DNA of 64,000 bases from Actinomycetospora lutea. Lineage in GTDB: Bacteria; Actinomycetota; Actinomycetes; Mycobacteriales; Pseudonocardiaceae. The stretch covers positions 248,001 through 312,000 of the forward strand of contig NZ_JAQZAL010000001.1 of the NCBI RefSeq assembly GCF_028737205.1. The letters are read 5' to 3'. Of the stretch, positions 44,031-54,029 are shown one piece after another. The notes beneath the pieces were generated by a model. That model did no database searches. It was not told the origin of the DNA and saw only the letters and a list, made by a program, of their open reading frames with translations. Position 1 is the first letter of the stretch; each line of letters starts with the position of its first letter. The translations under genes were made by a program, and so were the position numbers.

Positions 44031-46406
44031 TCAAGCAGGGCGGACCAGCAGTGCCACCGGGTAGCGGTCCAAGAGTTGGGTGAGCTGCGGCGCACCGCTC
44101 TCGACCGGGCGACCGGTGACCACGTCGGTCCAGTCGTCCGCGCCGCCGGGCAGCGGCAGCACGGTGTCGCCCCACCCGCCGGCCGCCTCGAGGCCCACCG
44201 GCAGCCGGGTGGCGACGGCGACCAGACGCTCGCGACCGGCGGGTCCGCCCCGCGCGAACGCGAGCGCGTGGTCCGCGGCCACGCCCGACGCCGGGACGGG
44301 GGCGTAGCCCCGGAACAGCTCGGGCCGGAAGCGGCGCAGCCGCAGGGCCGCCGCGACGACCGTGAGCTTGGCCGCGGCGATCTCGTCGGCGTCGGTGGCG
44401 CCGTGGAAGGCCGGCGCCCACTCCCCGTCGAGCCGCTCGAGCAGCCGGCGGCGCAGGTCGAAGTCGACCGGGCGCCGGTTGTCGGGGTCGACCAGCGAGT
44501 ACTCGAAGCACTCGGTGCCCTGGTAGACGTCCGGGATGCCGGGGCCGGCGAGCTGCAGCAGCTTCTGGCCCAGCGAGTTCGAGCGCCCGGGGGCGTCGAG
44601 CCGCGCGACGAACGCCTCGATCTCGGCCACGGCCTCCGGGTCGGCGAGGACCTGGCCCGGCCAGGCCGCGACCGCCTCGTCGACCTCGGGCACCGCAGGC
44701 ACATCGGTCATGGGGACGTGCGCGGTGACGAGCTTGGCCTCCTTGGACGCCTTGGTCAGGTAGCCCGCCAGGCGCTCCTCGGTGATCGGCCACGCCCCGA
44801 GCACCGACTGCCAGGCCAGGAGCTCCAGGGACGGCGAGGGCAGGCGGCCGGAAGGAAGGGGGTGGCGCGCCGACGCCGAGCGCAGGAAGACACCCCACTC
44901 GGCGGTGAGCTCGCTGAGCACGGCCAGGCGCGCCCGCACGTCCTCGGACCGCTTGGTGTCGTGGGTCGACAGCGTGGTCATCGTCTCCGGCGACGCCGCG
45001 TCGCGGGCGGCCGCGCGGGCGTGGAACTCGGCGGGGGAGACCCCGAAGCGGTCCGGCGCCCCGCCGACCTCGTTGAGCGCGACGAACCGGTTCCACCGGT
45101 AGAACGTGGTGTCCTCCACGCCCTTGGCGGTGACCATGCCGCTGGTCTGCTCGACGCGCCGGGTCAGGTGGCCGTCGGGCTCCGCGGTCATCGCCGCGTG
45201 GATCGCCCGCACGATGTCGGCGAGCTCCGGGCGCGCGGTGGCCGCGGTGTCCACCGCGCGGTCGAGCGCCTCGCGGCCCTCGGGCAGGTAGGAGCGGTAG
45301 ACCGGGAACGAGCACAGGAGCTCGGCGACGGCGTCGCGCACCTTCTCCGCGTCGAACCGGTCACCCCCGCCCGGCACCAGCGCGGCGATCCGGCGCACCT
45401 CGGCGACGAGGATCTCGTCGGTGACCAGGCGCCGGGCGGCGTGCTCGGTGACCGACAGCCCCTCGCGCACGCCGGTGTGCTGCGCGGCGACGGCGTCGAC
45501 GAGGGCCTCGCCGCGCGGGTCGACGAACAGCCCGCCCACCTCGCGCAGCACCTCGTAGCCCGTGGTGCCGTCGACCGGCCAGGAGCGGGGGAGCACCTCG
45601 TCCGGGCCGAGGATCTTCTCGACCAGCAACCACGCGTCATCGCCCAGCGCCTCGCGCAGCCGCCGCACGTACGCGCCGGGCGCGGTGAGCCCGTCGGGGT
45701 GGTCGATGCGCAGGCCGTCGAGCCCGCCTTCGGCCCGCCACCGCAGCACCTCGGCGTGGACGGCGTCGAACACCGCCGGGTCGTCGACGCGGACCGCGGC
45801 GAGGTCGGAGACGTCGAAGAAGCGCCGGTAGGTCAGCTCGGCGTTGCCGCGCCGCCAGTGCACCAGCTCGTAGTGCTGCCGGTCGTGCACCTCCTGCGGG
45901 CTGCCCTCACCCGTCCCGGGGGCCACCGGGTAGCGGTGCTCGTAGTAGGACAGCTCGGTGCGGTCGTCGGAGAGCGTCAGCGCCCCGACGTCCTCGGGCG
46001 ACCCGAGCACCGGGACGAGGATCCGCCGGGAGAGGTCGGCGTCGTACCAGGACGCATAGGGCGAGTCGGCGCCCTCGCGCAGCAGCGACCACCACGACGG
46101 GTTGGCCTCGGGGACCGCCACGCCCATGTGGTTGGGCACCAGGTCGACGAGCACGCCGAGCCCGGCCTCGCGCAGCGCGGCGACCAGCTCGCGGCGGCCC
46201 TCCTCGCCGCCGAGCTCGTCGTTCGCGTGCGTCGGGTCGACGACGTCGTAGCCGTGGGTCGACCCGGGCGCGGCCTGCAGGATCGGCGAGCAGTACAACG
46301 TGCCGACCCCGAGGGCGTCGAGGTAGCCGACGAGCCCGCGCGCCGCGGCGAAGGGCTGGGCGGGGGAGAGCTGGAGCCGGTAGGTCGAGGTGGCGCGGGG
46401 GCTCAC
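44031..46406 (-). CDS. treY: Malto-oligosyltrehalose synthase
   Basis: The 791-residue GH13 enzyme isomerises the reducing end of maltodextrins to a trehalose unit. It shows [85 protein letters not shown] with the nucleophile Asp, [15 protein letters not shown] with the acid Glu, [18 protein letters not shown] with the third carboxylate, and [24 protein letters not shown]. The GTG start overlaps the glgX stop (GTGA), so it is translated together with the debranching enzyme. Its stop lies eight bases before the NhaA fusion start on the same strand. Confidence 0.96.
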   Translation of the reverse strand: MSPRATSTYRLQLSPAQPFAAARGLVGYLDALGVGTLYCSPILQAAPGSTHGYDVVDPTHANDELGGEEGRRELVAALREAGLGVLVDLVPNHMGVAVPEANPSWWSLLREGADSPYASWYDADLSRRILVPVLGSPEDVGALTLSDDRTELSYYEHRYPVAPGTGEGSPQEVHDRQHYELVHWRRGNAELTYRRFFDVSDLAAVRVDDPAVFDAVHAEVLRWRAEGGLDGLRIDHPDGLTAPGAYVRRLREALGDDAWLLVEKILGPDEVLPRSWPVDGTTGYEVLREVGGLFVDPRGEALVDAVAAQHTGVREGLSVTEHAARRLVTDEILVAEVRRIAALVPGGGDRFDAEKVRDAVAELLCSFPVYRSYLPEGREALDRAVDTAATARPELADIVRAIHAAMTAEPDGHLTRRVEQTSGMVTAKGVEDTTFYRWNRFVALNEVGGAPDRFGVSPAEFHARAAARDAASPETMTTLSTHDTKRSEDVRARLAVLSELTAEWGVFLRSASARHPLPSGRLPSPSLELLAWQSVLGAWPITEERLAGYLTKASKEAKLVTAHVPMTDVPAVPEVDEAVAAWPGQVLADPEAVAEIEAFVARLDAPGRSNSLGQKLLQLAGPGIPDVYQGTECFEYSLVDPDNRRPVDFDLRRRLLERLDGEWAPAFHGATDADEIAAAKLTVVAAALRLRRFRPELFRGYAPVPASGVAADHALAFARGGPAGRERLVAVATRLPVGLEAAGGWGDTVLPLPGGADDWTDVVTGRPVESGAPQLTQLLDRYPVALLVRPA

Positions 46407-48622
46407 GCGTGCTCCGTCTGGTCGGTGCGCTGGAGGAGGAGCATCGAGCGGGACGCGACGGTGAGCACGTCGCCGCCGACCCGGTCGTCGAGGCCGTCCG
46501 CCAGTGGCGGGGTGTTCCAGGTCTGGGTGGTGCGGGTGGTGCCGACGACGACGTCGCCGGTAGTGGTGTCGAGCACCGTGGCCCACCGGTGGGGGAAGCC
46601 CGCGCCGGGCAGGGTGACCTCGACGTCCTCGTGGTGCGCGTTGAAGATCACCAGGAACGTGTCGTCGACGACCCGCTGGCCGCGCGGGTCGCTCTCGAGG
46701 ATGCCGTCGCCGTTGAGGAAGACCGTGAGCACGGCGGCCTCCCCGGACTCCCAGTCCTGGTCGGTCATCTCCTCGCCCGACGAGGTGAACCAGGCGATGT
46801 CGCGCTGGATCTCGGCGTCGGGGGCGCCTGCCGCCGGCCGGATCGGGCGGCCGTTGAAGAAGCGGCGGCGCCGGAACACCGGGTGCGAGGCGCGCAGCTC
46901 GGAGACCTTGGCGGTGAAGTCCATGAGCTCCGAGTCGGCCTTCTCCGGCGACCACTCCATCCAGGAGATCTCGGAGTCCTGGCAGTAGCCGTTGTTGTTG
47001 CCGTACTGGGTGCGGCCCATCTCGTCGCCGTGCAGCACCATCGGCACGCCCTGCGAGAGGAACAGCGTCGTGAGGAAGTTGCGGCGCTGGCGCTGGCGCA
47101 GCTCGAGGATCTCCGCGTCGTCGGTGGGGCCCTCGACGCCGTGGTTCCAGGAGTTGTTGTCGTCGGCGCCGTCCTCGCCGCCCTCGCCGTTGGCCTCGTT
47201 GTGCTTCTCGTTGTAGGAGACCAGGTCGTTGAGGGTGAAGCCGTCGTGGGCGGTGACGAAGTTGATCGACGCGTACGGGCGCCGGCCGTCGTCCTGGTAG
47301 AGGTCCGACGAGCCGGTCAGGCGCGCGGCGAACTCGCCGAGGGTGCCGGGGGTGCCCCGCCAGAAGTCGCGCACCGTGTCGCGGTACTTGCCGTTCCACT
47401 CGGTCCACCCGGGCGGGAAGTTGCCCACCTGGTAGCCGCCGGGGCCGACGTCCCAGGGCTCGGCGATCAGCTTGACCTGCGAGATCACCGGGTCCTGCTG
47501 CACGAGGTCGAAGAACGTGGAGAGCCGGTCGACGTCGTAGAACTCGCGCGCCAGCGTCGAGGCCAGGTCGAAGCGGAAGCCGTCGACGTGCATCTCGGTG
47601 ACCCAGTACCGCAGCGAGTCCATGATCAGCTGCAGGGTGTGCGGCTGCCGGACGTTCAGCGAGTTCCCGGTGCCCGTGTAGTCCATGTAGTACTGCGGCT
47701 GGTCGTCGACGAGGCGGTAGTAGGCCTGGTTGTCGATGCCGCGCATCGAGAGCGTCGGGCCCTGGTGGTTGCCCTCCGCGGTGTGGTTGTAGACGACGTC
47801 GAGGATCACCTCGATGCCCGCGGCGTGCAGGTCGCGCACCATCGCCTTGAACTCCTGTACGTGCGCGCCCGGCGCCGGGCGACCGGTGACGCCGGCGCTC
47901 GCGTAGCCGAAGTGCGGGGCGAAGAAGGCGATCGTGTTGTAGCCCCAGTAGTTGCGCAGCTCGCGCTGCACCAGCGCGTCGTCGTGCACGAACTGGTGCA
48001 CCGGCATGAGCTCGATCGCGGTGATGCCGAGGCGCTGCAGGTGGGCGATGACCGCCGGGTGGGCGACCCCGGAGTAGGTGCCGCGCATCTCCTCGGGCAC
48101 GTCGGGGTGCAGGTGGGTCAGGCCCTTGACGTGCGCCTCGTAGACCACGGTGTCGTGGTACGGCGTGCGCGGCGGGCGGTCGTCGTGCCAGTCGAAGAAC
48201 GGGTTGATGACCACCGACTTGGGCACGTGCGGCGCCGAGTCGTCGTGGTTGGTCTCGTCGGCGTCCTCGAAGTGGTAGCCGAACAGCGCCTCGTCCCACG
48301 TGTAGGTGGTGCCGAGCGTGCCGTCGAGGGCCTTCGCGTACGGGTCGATGAGCAGCTTGTGGCTGTTGCAGCGCTGCCCCTGCTCCGGGTCGAGCGGGCC
48401 GCTGACCCGGTAGCCGTAGCGCTGGCCCGGGACGACGCCGGGCAGGTAGCCGTGCCACACGAACCCGTCGCGCTCGGGCAGCGGGATCCGGGTCTCCTCG
48501 CCGGTCTCGTCGAACAGGCAGAGCTCGACGGTGTCGGCGACCTCGCTGAAGAGCGCGAAGTTGGTCCCGGCCCCGTCGTAGGTCGCGCCCAGGGGGTAGG
48601 ACGTGCCGGGCCAGGGCTGCAT
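46403..48622 (-). CDS. glgX: Glycogen debranching enzyme GlgX
   Basis: The 739-residue GH13 enzyme hydrolyses alpha-1,6 branches in glycogen. It begins [41 protein letters not shown] (CBM48 domain), followed by [83 protein letters not shown] with the nucleophile Asp, [32 protein letters not shown] with the acid Glu, and [22 protein letters not shown]. The ATG follows GGAGGAA, and a -10 TATTCT lies about 60 bases upstream. It heads the glgX-treY unit: debranching supplies the linear chains that TreY and TreZ turn into trehalose. Confidence 0.96.
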   Translation of the reverse strand: MQPWPGTSYPLGATYDGAGTNFALFSEVADTVELCLFDETGEETRIPLPERDGFVWHGYLPGVVPGQRYGYRVSGPLDPEQGQRCNSHKLLIDPYAKALDGTLGTTYTWDEALFGYHFEDADETNHDDSAPHVPKSVVINPFFDWHDDRPPRTPYHDTVVYEAHVKGLTHLHPDVPEEMRGTYSGVAHPAVIAHLQRLGITAIELMPVHQFVHDDALVQRELRNYWGYNTIAFFAPHFGYASAGVTGRPAPGAHVQEFKAMVRDLHAAGIEVILDVVYNHTAEGNHQGPTLSMRGIDNQAYYRLVDDQPQYYMDYTGTGNSLNVRQPHTLQLIMDSLRYWVTEMHVDGFRFDLASTLAREFYDVDRLSTFFDLVQQDPVISQVKLIAEPWDVGPGGYQVGNFPPGWTEWNGKYRDTVRDFWRGTPGTLGEFAARLTGSSDLYQDDGRRPYASINFVTAHDGFTLNDLVSYNEKHNEANGEGGEDGADDNNSWNHGVEGPTDDAEILELRQRQRRNFLTTLFLSQGVPMVLHGDEMGRTQYGNNNGYCQDSEISWMEWSPEKADSELMDFTAKVSELRASHPVFRRRRFFNGRPIRPAAGAPDAEIQRDIAWFTSSGEEMTDQDWESGEAAVLTVFLNGDGILESDPRGQRVVDDTFLVIFNAHHEDVEVTLPGAGFPHRWATVLDTTTGDVVVGTTRTTQTWNTPPLADGLDDRVGGDVLTVASRSMLLLQRTDQTEHA

Positions 48623-48684
48623 CGGGGTTCCTCCGCGGGGTGGGGATCGACGAACTCGGACGGAGTGCCCGATCGCGCCCCGCG

Positions 48685-48690
48685 AGAATA
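48685..48690 (-). promoter_or_regulatory. Probable -10 hexamer TATTCT of glgX-treY
   Basis: On the minus strand TATTCT is close to the TATAAT ideal and stands out in this GC-rich DNA. It implies a leader of about 55 bases. Confidence 0.5.
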
Positions 48691-48752
48691 CGGGCCGGAG
48701 CGGCCGGACGGGATCGATGCAGGACGGGGCCGCGGGACGCGGTGCCGATCGC

Positions 48753-48758
48753 TACCAT
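48753..48758 (+). promoter_or_regulatory. Probable -10 hexamer TACCAT, leaderless (HIT gene)
   Basis: TACCAT is followed by seven bases and the GTG at 48766, and no ribosome-binding site is present. Confidence 0.5.
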
Positions 48759-48765
48759 CCCCGCC

Positions 48766-49191
48766 GTGGCGACGGTCTTCACCAAGATCATCAATGGCGA
48801 GATCCCGGGGCGTTTCGTCTGGTCGGACGACCAGGTGGTCGGCTTCCTCTCGATCAATCCCCTCGGGCCCGGCCACGTGCTGGTCGTGCCGCGCGAGGAG
48901 GTCGACCAGTGGATCGACGCCCCGGACGGCCTGTTCGAGCACGCCATGGCGGTGGCGAAGACCATCGGCGCGGTGATCCGTGACACCTGGTCGCCGCCGC
49001 GCGTGGCGCTGATGATCGCGGGCTTCGAGGTGCCCCACCTCCACGTGCACGTCCACCCGGCGTGGGGCCTCGAGGCGTTCGACTTCTCGCAGGCCGAGAG
49101 CGACCCCGACCCGGCCGAGATGGACCGGCACGCCGAGGCGATCCGCGACGGGCTCCGGACGGCGGGCCACGGGGCCGCCGTCCCGTCGTGA
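48766..49191 (+). CDS. HIT-family protein (histidine triad hydrolase)
   Basis: The 141-residue protein has the HIT fold: TVFTKIINGEIPGRFVWSDDQVVGFLSINPLGPGHVLVVPREEVDQW and the catalytic triad HLHVHVHP at about 93-100. HIT proteins hydrolyse nucleoside phosphoramidates or dinucleotides. The GTG start is set by the -10 spacing. An alternative ATG would cut into the first strand. The stop overlaps the phosphatase start (GTGA), and the next overlap after that is also GTGA, so HIT, phosphatase and TMEM175 genes form one unit. Confidence 0.92.
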   Translation: MATVFTKIINGEIPGRFVWSDDQVVGFLSINPLGPGHVLVVPREEVDQWIDAPDGLFEHAMAVAKTIGAVIRDTWSPPRVALMIAGFEVPHLHVHVHPAWGLEAFDFSQAESDPDPAEMDRHAEAIRDGLRTAGHGAAVPS

Positions 49192-49814
49192 CCCAGCTCC
49201 TGCTGGTCCGGCACGCCGAGCCGCTCGCGGCCACGGTCGAGCCGGGGACGCCGGACGCGGCCGGCGGCGCCGACCCGGCGCTCTCGGCGCGCGGGGAGGA
49301 GCAGGCCGACCGGTTCGCCAAGTGGCTCGCCGGCGCGCCCGAGCGCGAGGACGTCACCGAGATCGTGACCTCGACGATGCGGCGGGCCCGCGAGAGCGCG
49401 GCACCGTCCGTGCGGCTGCTCGGGACCCCGGACCCGGTGACCGTCGAGGAGCTCTGCGAGTTCGACCGCGGGCGGGCGAGCTACCGCCCCGTGCACCTGC
49501 GCGACGACGCCGACGAGGACTGGCAGGCCATCCGCTCCGGGGTCTACCCGTCGTACGTCGACGGGCCGGCCTTCGCCGCCCGGGTGGCCGACGCCCTCGA
49601 CGCCGTCGCGGCCCGCCAGGACCCCCGGGCGACCGCCGTGGTCGTCTGCCACGCGGGGGTGATCAACACCTACGTCACGGGGATCCTCGGGATCGGGCGG
49701 CCGCTGGTCTTCCCGCTGCACCACACGTCGGTGACCCGCGTGCTGATCTCGCGGTCGGGGGCGCGGCGCGTGAGCTCGGTGAACGAGACGCAGCACCTGG
49801 CGGGGATGGTGTGA
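49188..49814 (+). CDS. Histidine phosphatase (phosphoglycerate-mutase-like)
   Basis: The 208-residue protein opens MTQLLLVRHAEP, the RHG/RHA signature with the phosphorylated His. It has VTSTMRRARESAAP with the second phosphate-binding Arg, the acid region ELCEFDRGRASYRP, and VVVCHAGVINTYV with the late catalytic His. The substrate could be a sugar phosphate or phosphoprotein. The GTG start overlaps the HIT gene. The stop overlaps the TMEM175 gene. Confidence 0.9.
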   Translation: MTQLLLVRHAEPLAATVEPGTPDAAGGADPALSARGEEQADRFAKWLAGAPEREDVTEIVTSTMRRARESAAPSVRLLGTPDPVTVEELCEFDRGRASYRPVHLRDDADEDWQAIRSGVYPSYVDGPAFAARVADALDAVAARQDPRATAVVVCHAGVINTYVTGILGIGRPLVFPLHHTSVTRVLISRSGARRVSSVNETQHLAGMV

Positions 49815-50440
49815 CCGGGCAGGAGCCGGGCCGGGACCGGCTCGGCCCGGAGCGGCTGCTGGCCTTCAGCGACGGCGTCGTCGCCATCGGCCTGACGCTG
49901 CTCGTGCTCCCGCTGGCCGAGCTCGTCCCCGACACCGATCAGGAGGGCGCCTCCGCCCTCCCGATCATCACCGACAACCTCGCGCCCATCGGCAGCTTCG
50001 TGCTGAGCTTCGCGGTGATCGCGCGGTTCTGGGCGGCGCACCACCGCGTCTTCGACGGCGCGCCGCGGGTCAGCCCGCTGTTGGTGTGGGTCAACACCGT
50101 CTGGCTCTTCACGATCGTCGTGATGCCGTTCCCCACCGAGATGGTGGGGTCCTTCCCCGAGGACCCGTTCACGCTGCGCCTCTACGTCGGCACCCTGTTC
50201 GCGAGCAGCGCCCTGCTCACCGTCATGACGTTGCTCGTGCAGCGCGCCCGCCCGCCCGCCGAGCGCACGGTGGAGCACGGCTCGGGCGGCACCGGTGCCG
50301 TGCTCCTGGTGATCTTCCTCGTGACGCTGGTGGCGCCGGGGCTGGGCTACTGGCCGCTCCTGCTGCTGTTTCTCACCTCGCCCGCGGAGCGCCTGCTCGC
50401 CCCGCTGGTCGAGCGTGGCCTCCGGCGCGCCCGGGACTGA
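49811..50440 (+). CDS. TMEM175-family potassium channel-like protein (DUF1211)
   Basis: The 209-residue membrane protein carries the family signature ERLLAFSDGVVAIGLTLLVLPLAEL, in which RxxxFSD-like residues lie on helix 1. It has further helices at IGSFVLSFAVIARFWAAHHRVF, LLVWVNTVWLFTIVVMPFPTEMVG, LYVGTLFASSALLTVMTLLV, VLLVIFLVTLVAPGLGYWPLLL and a short tail. Prokaryotic members form potassium-leak channels with hydrophobic rather than TVGYG filters. The GTG start overlaps the phosphatase stop. Physiological links with the phosphatase and HIT genes are unknown. Confidence 0.88.
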   Translation: MTGQEPGRDRLGPERLLAFSDGVVAIGLTLLVLPLAELVPDTDQEGASALPIITDNLAPIGSFVLSFAVIARFWAAHHRVFDGAPRVSPLLVWVNTVWLFTIVVMPFPTEMVGSFPEDPFTLRLYVGTLFASSALLTVMTLLVQRARPPAERTVEHGSGGTGAVLLVIFLVTLVAPGLGYWPLLLLFLTSPAERLLAPLVERGLRRARD

Positions 50441-50478
50441 ATCTTGTCCCCCGCGGGGCCGTGGGCGACGCTGCGACC

Positions 50479-52158
50479 ATGACCCCTTCGGCGACCCCGC
50501 GTGCCGGACAGCGGATGGTCCTCGCGGCGATGACGCTGGCCAACGCGATGATCCTCGTCGACCAGACGGCGGTCCCCCTGGCGCTGCCCGACATCGCGCG
50601 GGACTTCGGCGTGAGCTCGCTGCTCGTGCAGTGGGTGCTCACGGCGAGCCTGCTCCCGCTGGCGGGGCTGCTGGTGCTGGGCGGCCGCCTCGGGGACCTG
50701 CTGGGGCGCCGCCGGGTGTTCCTGCTCGGCGCGGTGGTCTTCGCCGGCGCCTCGGCCGTGGGCGGCGCGGCGCCCGACTTCACCGTGCTGATCATCGCCC
50801 GGGTGCTGCAGGGGGCAGGCGGCGCGATGATGCTGCCGGCCACGGTGGCGATCCTGAGCAGCGCCTTCGACGCCGACCAGCGCGGCCGGGCGCTGGGCGC
50901 CATGGGCGGGATCGCGGCGACGGCGGGCGCGCTCGGCCCGACGGTCGGCGGCCTGCTGACCTCCGCGCTGAGCTGGCGCGCGGTGCTGCTGATCAACCTG
51001 CCCCTGCTCGCGGTGACGCTGTGGGCCACGCTGCGCTCGGTGCCGGCGGACCCGCCGCGGCGCCGGGGCGTGCACGTGGACCTGCCGGGCGCGGCCCTGC
51101 TCGGGCTGGTCCTCGTCGGCCTCGTGTTCGGGCTCGCCCAGACGACCACCGACGGCTGGACCGCCCCCGACGTCGTCGTCTCCCTGGCCGTGGCCGTGCT
51201 CGCCGGGGTGCTGTTCGTCGTCCGGGAACGGCGCATCGCCGACCCGCTGCTCGACCTCGGGCTCCTCGCGCGCAGCCGGGACTACCGCGGGGCGACGATC
51301 GCCCAGGCCCTCGCCGGGATGGCGGAGATGGGCCTGGGGCTGATCCTGCCGCTCGCCCTGGTGCTCAACCTGCAGATGGACCCCGCGGTGGCCGGGCTCG
51401 CCCTGCTGGCGACGACGGTGCCGATGGTCGCCATCGCCCCGCTCGTCGGGCGCTGGTACGACCGCGCCGGCGGGCGCCCGCCGCTGGTGGTCGGGTTCGC
51501 GCTGCTCGCGGCGTCCGGGGTGCTGCTCGCCCTCGGCATCCCGGGCAACGAGTTCCCGCCGCTGCTGCCGGGCCTGGTGGTCTACGGGATCGGTCTCGCG
51601 GTGGTGCTCACCGTCAACGACCCGGTCAGCCTCGACACCGTGCCCGAGCGCGACCACGGCCAGGCCTCCGGCGTGTCCGCGACGGCGGAGCAGGGCGGCG
51701 GCGCCATCGGCATCGCGCTGCTCTACGCCCTGCTCCACCTCACCTACGTGTCCTCGCTGGTCGACGGCGTCGCCGAGCGCGGGCTCCCGCCCCTGACCCC
51801 CGAGCGCGGCATCGAGCTGCGCGACGCCCTCGCCGACGCCCAGCAGACCGGTCTGGTGCCCCGGACGTTCGATCCCCAGGTCGCCGAGTACCTGGTGGTC
51901 GCGGAACGCGCGTCCGACCACGGCTACGTCGCGGCGTTCCTCGCGGTGAGCGTCCTTGCGCTGATCGGCGCCGTCACCTCCGCCTGGCTCGTGCGGCGCC
52001 CGCCCGGGCCCGCCACCGGGGACGCCGAGGACGAGGTGCCCGAGACGGCGTGGGGTGCCGACGCGGCCGAGCCGGGGTCCGGTGGCGATCACCGGCACCC
52101 TGTCCGCCCGGCGCGCATCCCGTCCACGGCGGCCCGCACTCCGCCCGTGCCCGACTGA
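50479..52158 (+). CDS. MFS transporter, DHA2 (14-helix drug:H+ antiporter) family
   Basis: The 559-residue protein has 14 hydrophobic segments and the DHA2 motifs: ANAMILVDQTAVPLALPDIARDFGVSSLLVQWVLTASLLPLAGLLVLGGRLGDLLGRRRVFL (motif A), IIARVLQGAGGAMMLPATVAILSSAF (motif C region) and GALGPTVGGLLTSALSWRAVLLINLPL. A 60-residue polar tail follows. It probably exports drugs or metabolites with proton exchange; the substrate is unknown. The ATG 38 bases after the TMEM175 stop is the only start that keeps helix 1 whole. It is possibly in the same operon as the genes upstream. Confidence 0.92.
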   Translation: MTPSATPRAGQRMVLAAMTLANAMILVDQTAVPLALPDIARDFGVSSLLVQWVLTASLLPLAGLLVLGGRLGDLLGRRRVFLLGAVVFAGASAVGGAAPDFTVLIIARVLQGAGGAMMLPATVAILSSAFDADQRGRALGAMGGIAATAGALGPTVGGLLTSALSWRAVLLINLPLLAVTLWATLRSVPADPPRRRGVHVDLPGAALLGLVLVGLVFGLAQTTTDGWTAPDVVVSLAVAVLAGVLFVVRERRIADPLLDLGLLARSRDYRGATIAQALAGMAEMGLGLILPLALVLNLQMDPAVAGLALLATTVPMVAIAPLVGRWYDRAGGRPPLVVGFALLAASGVLLALGIPGNEFPPLLPGLVVYGIGLAVVLTVNDPVSLDTVPERDHGQASGVSATAEQGGGAIGIALLYALLHLTYVSSLVDGVAERGLPPLTPERGIELRDALADAQQTGLVPRTFDPQVAEYLVVAERASDHGYVAAFLAVSVLALIGAVTSAWLVRRPPGPATGDAEDEVPETAWGADAAEPGSGGDHRHPVRPARIPSTAARTPPVPD

Positions 52159-52236
52159 TCGGCACCGTCACCCGCTCGTGACCCACGGGCCCGCCACCGT
52201 CCCTACGGTGGGGCTCCCGCCACCGCTCCGCTCCGC

Positions 52237-52300
52237 TGCTCCCGACCCCTGCTCCCGACCCCTGCTCCCGACCCCTGCTCCCGACCCCTGCTCCCGACCC
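52237..52300 (+). repeat. 13-base direct repeat, about five copies, in the amidase leader
   Basis: TGCTCCCGACCCC is repeated four times, followed by a twelve-base partial copy, ending directly before the GGAGGAG ribosome-binding site of the amidase gene. It follows the string GCTCCGCTCCGCTGC, also found in each unit of the 36-base repeat at 56453. Confidence 0.92.
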
Positions 52301-52312
52301 GGAGGAGACGCC

Positions 52313-53863
52313 GTGCCCGTCACGCCCCCCACCCCCGAAGAGCTCGCCGCCCTCGCCGAGCGCGACCGCCTGGGACTCGACCCCGAGGGGCTGGCGGCGT
52401 TCGCCCCGCTCGTCGGCGGGTCCTTCGGCGCGTACGACCGCGTGGAGGAACTGTGGGCCGCGCAGGCGCCGGTCGCCCCGCAGCGGGAGTGGTGGTGGCC
52501 CGCGGCGGGGGAGAACCCGTGGGGTGCCTGGTACGCGCGCTGCCGCATCGAGGGCGCGCCCGACGGTCCGCTGGCCGGGCGGACGGTGGCGGTGAAGGAC
52601 AACACCGCGGTGGCCGGCGTGCCGATGGCCAACGGCTCCCGGCTCGTCGACGGCTACGTCCCGGCGCGCGACGCGACCGTCGTGACGCGCCTGCTCGAGG
52701 CCGGCGCCACCGTCACCGGCAAGTCCGTCTGCGAGGACCTCTGCTTCTCGGGGGGTAGCCACACCTCGCACACCGGGCCGGTGCGCAACCCGTGGGACCC
52801 GAGCCGCACCACCGGCGGCTCGTCCAGCGGCAGCGCGGCGCTGCTCGCCGCGGGTGAGGTCGACATCGCGACCGGCGGCGACCAGGGCGGCTCGGTGCGC
52901 ATGCCGGCCGCCATGAGCGGGATCGTCGGGCACAAGCCCACCCACGGCCTCGTGCCCTACACCGGCGCCTTCCCCATCGAGGCGACCATCGACCACCTCG
53001 GCCCCATGACCCGCACGGTCGGCGACGCCGCGCTGGCGCTCGGGATCATGGCCGGGCCCGACGGGCTCGACCCCCGCCAGCCCGACGCCGTGATGCCCGT
53101 CGACTACCTCGCCGAGATCGCCCGCGGCGCCGAGGGCCTGCGCGTCGGCGTGGTCACCGAGGGCTTCGGGATCGAGGGGCTCTCGGCACCCGGCGTCGAC
53201 GCGAGCGTGCGCTCGGCGATCGAGGTGCTCGCGGGGCTGGGCCTCGCCGTCGAGGAGATCTCGGTGCCGTGGCACCGGCACGCGTTCGACGTCTGGACCG
53301 TGGTGGCCACCGACGGCGTCGTCGCGCAGATGATCGAGGGCAACGGTTACGGCCTGAACTGGGACGGGCTCTACGACCCGGACCTCATCGCGCACTACGG
53401 GCAGCGTCGCGCCGAGGGCGGGCACCTGTTCTCGCCCACCGTGAAGATGGTGACGATGGCCGGGCGCCACGCGCTGACCAGCGAGCACGGCCGGCACTAC
53501 GCCATGGCGCGCAACCTGCTGCCCACCGCCCGCGCGGCCTACGACGCGGCACTCGCCGAGCACGACGTGCTGGTCATGCCGACCGTGCCGATCCTGCCGA
53601 GCGTGATCCCCGCCGACGACGCCCCGCCCGCGGAGAGCATCGCCCGCGCGCTGGAGATGATCGTCAACACCGCGCCCACGGACGTCACCGGCCACCCCGC
53701 GACGTCCGTGCCCGCGTCGCCGGCCGACGGGCTCCCGGTCGGCATGATGATCATCGGACGGCGCTTCGACGACGCCACCTGCCTGCGGGTCGCCCACGCC
53801 TTCGAGCAGGCGGTCGGCGGCTTCCCCTCGCCGCCCGTGGCATCGGCGGTGCCGGCGGGCTGA
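52313..53863 (+). CDS. Amidase (amidase-signature family)
   Basis: The 516-residue amidase-signature hydrolase has the Ser-Ser-Lys triad as Lys95 (GRTVAVKDN), Ser170 (TTGGSSSGSAALLAAGEV) and the nucleophile Ser194 (TGGDQGGSVRMPA). It cleaves amides or nitrile-derived amides in the cytoplasm; the length is usual for the family. The GTG start follows GGAGGAGACGCC. An unusual 100-residue N-terminal extension with many aromatics (EWWWPAAGENPWGAWYARC) precedes the core. The 153-base gap after the MFS gene holds the 13-base repeat. A partner exporter-hydrolase role with the MFS gene is possible but unproven. Confidence 0.92.
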   Translation: MPVTPPTPEELAALAERDRLGLDPEGLAAFAPLVGGSFGAYDRVEELWAAQAPVAPQREWWWPAAGENPWGAWYARCRIEGAPDGPLAGRTVAVKDNTAVAGVPMANGSRLVDGYVPARDATVVTRLLEAGATVTGKSVCEDLCFSGGSHTSHTGPVRNPWDPSRTTGGSSSGSAALLAAGEVDIATGGDQGGSVRMPAAMSGIVGHKPTHGLVPYTGAFPIEATIDHLGPMTRTVGDAALALGIMAGPDGLDPRQPDAVMPVDYLAEIARGAEGLRVGVVTEGFGIEGLSAPGVDASVRSAIEVLAGLGLAVEEISVPWHRHAFDVWTVVATDGVVAQMIEGNGYGLNWDGLYDPDLIAHYGQRRAEGGHLFSPTVKMVTMAGRHALTSEHGRHYAMARNLLPTARAAYDAALAEHDVLVMPTVPILPSVIPADDAPPAESIARALEMIVNTAPTDVTGHPATSVPASPADGLPVGMMIIGRRFDDATCLRVAHAFEQAVGGFPSPPVASAVPAG

Positions 53864-54015
53864 GGTGTCGCCGGGCCGATCCGAGCGAAGGGTCCCTCCG
53901 GTCGGGTGGACGGGCGAGGGGCGCCCTCGGCTGGATCGGCGCGGTGCTGCGGCGCGGGCCCCGCCACCTGCTCCGCCGTCCGCGAACACGGGCGCGCCCG
54001 GCCCCCGCGCGCCCC

Positions 54016-54021
54016 TAGCGT
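54016..54021 (+). promoter_or_regulatory. Probable -10 hexamer TAGCGT, leaderless (NTF2-like gene)
   Basis: TAGCGT is followed by eight bases and the ATG at 54030. There is no ribosome-binding site, so the transcript would begin at or near the ATG. Confidence 0.45.
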
Positions 54022-54029
54022 CGGGCGCC

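Noticed and set aside
43959..46988. A 1009-codon plus-strand frame opposite treY and glgX
   Set aside because: It is antisense to two GH13 enzymes with complete catalytic motifs, and its composition is typical of a shadow frame.
50444..50460. CCCCGCGGGG palindrome before the MFS gene as an operator
   Set aside because: A ten-base GC-only palindrome is expected often here, and no adjacent TetR or MarR gene supports it.
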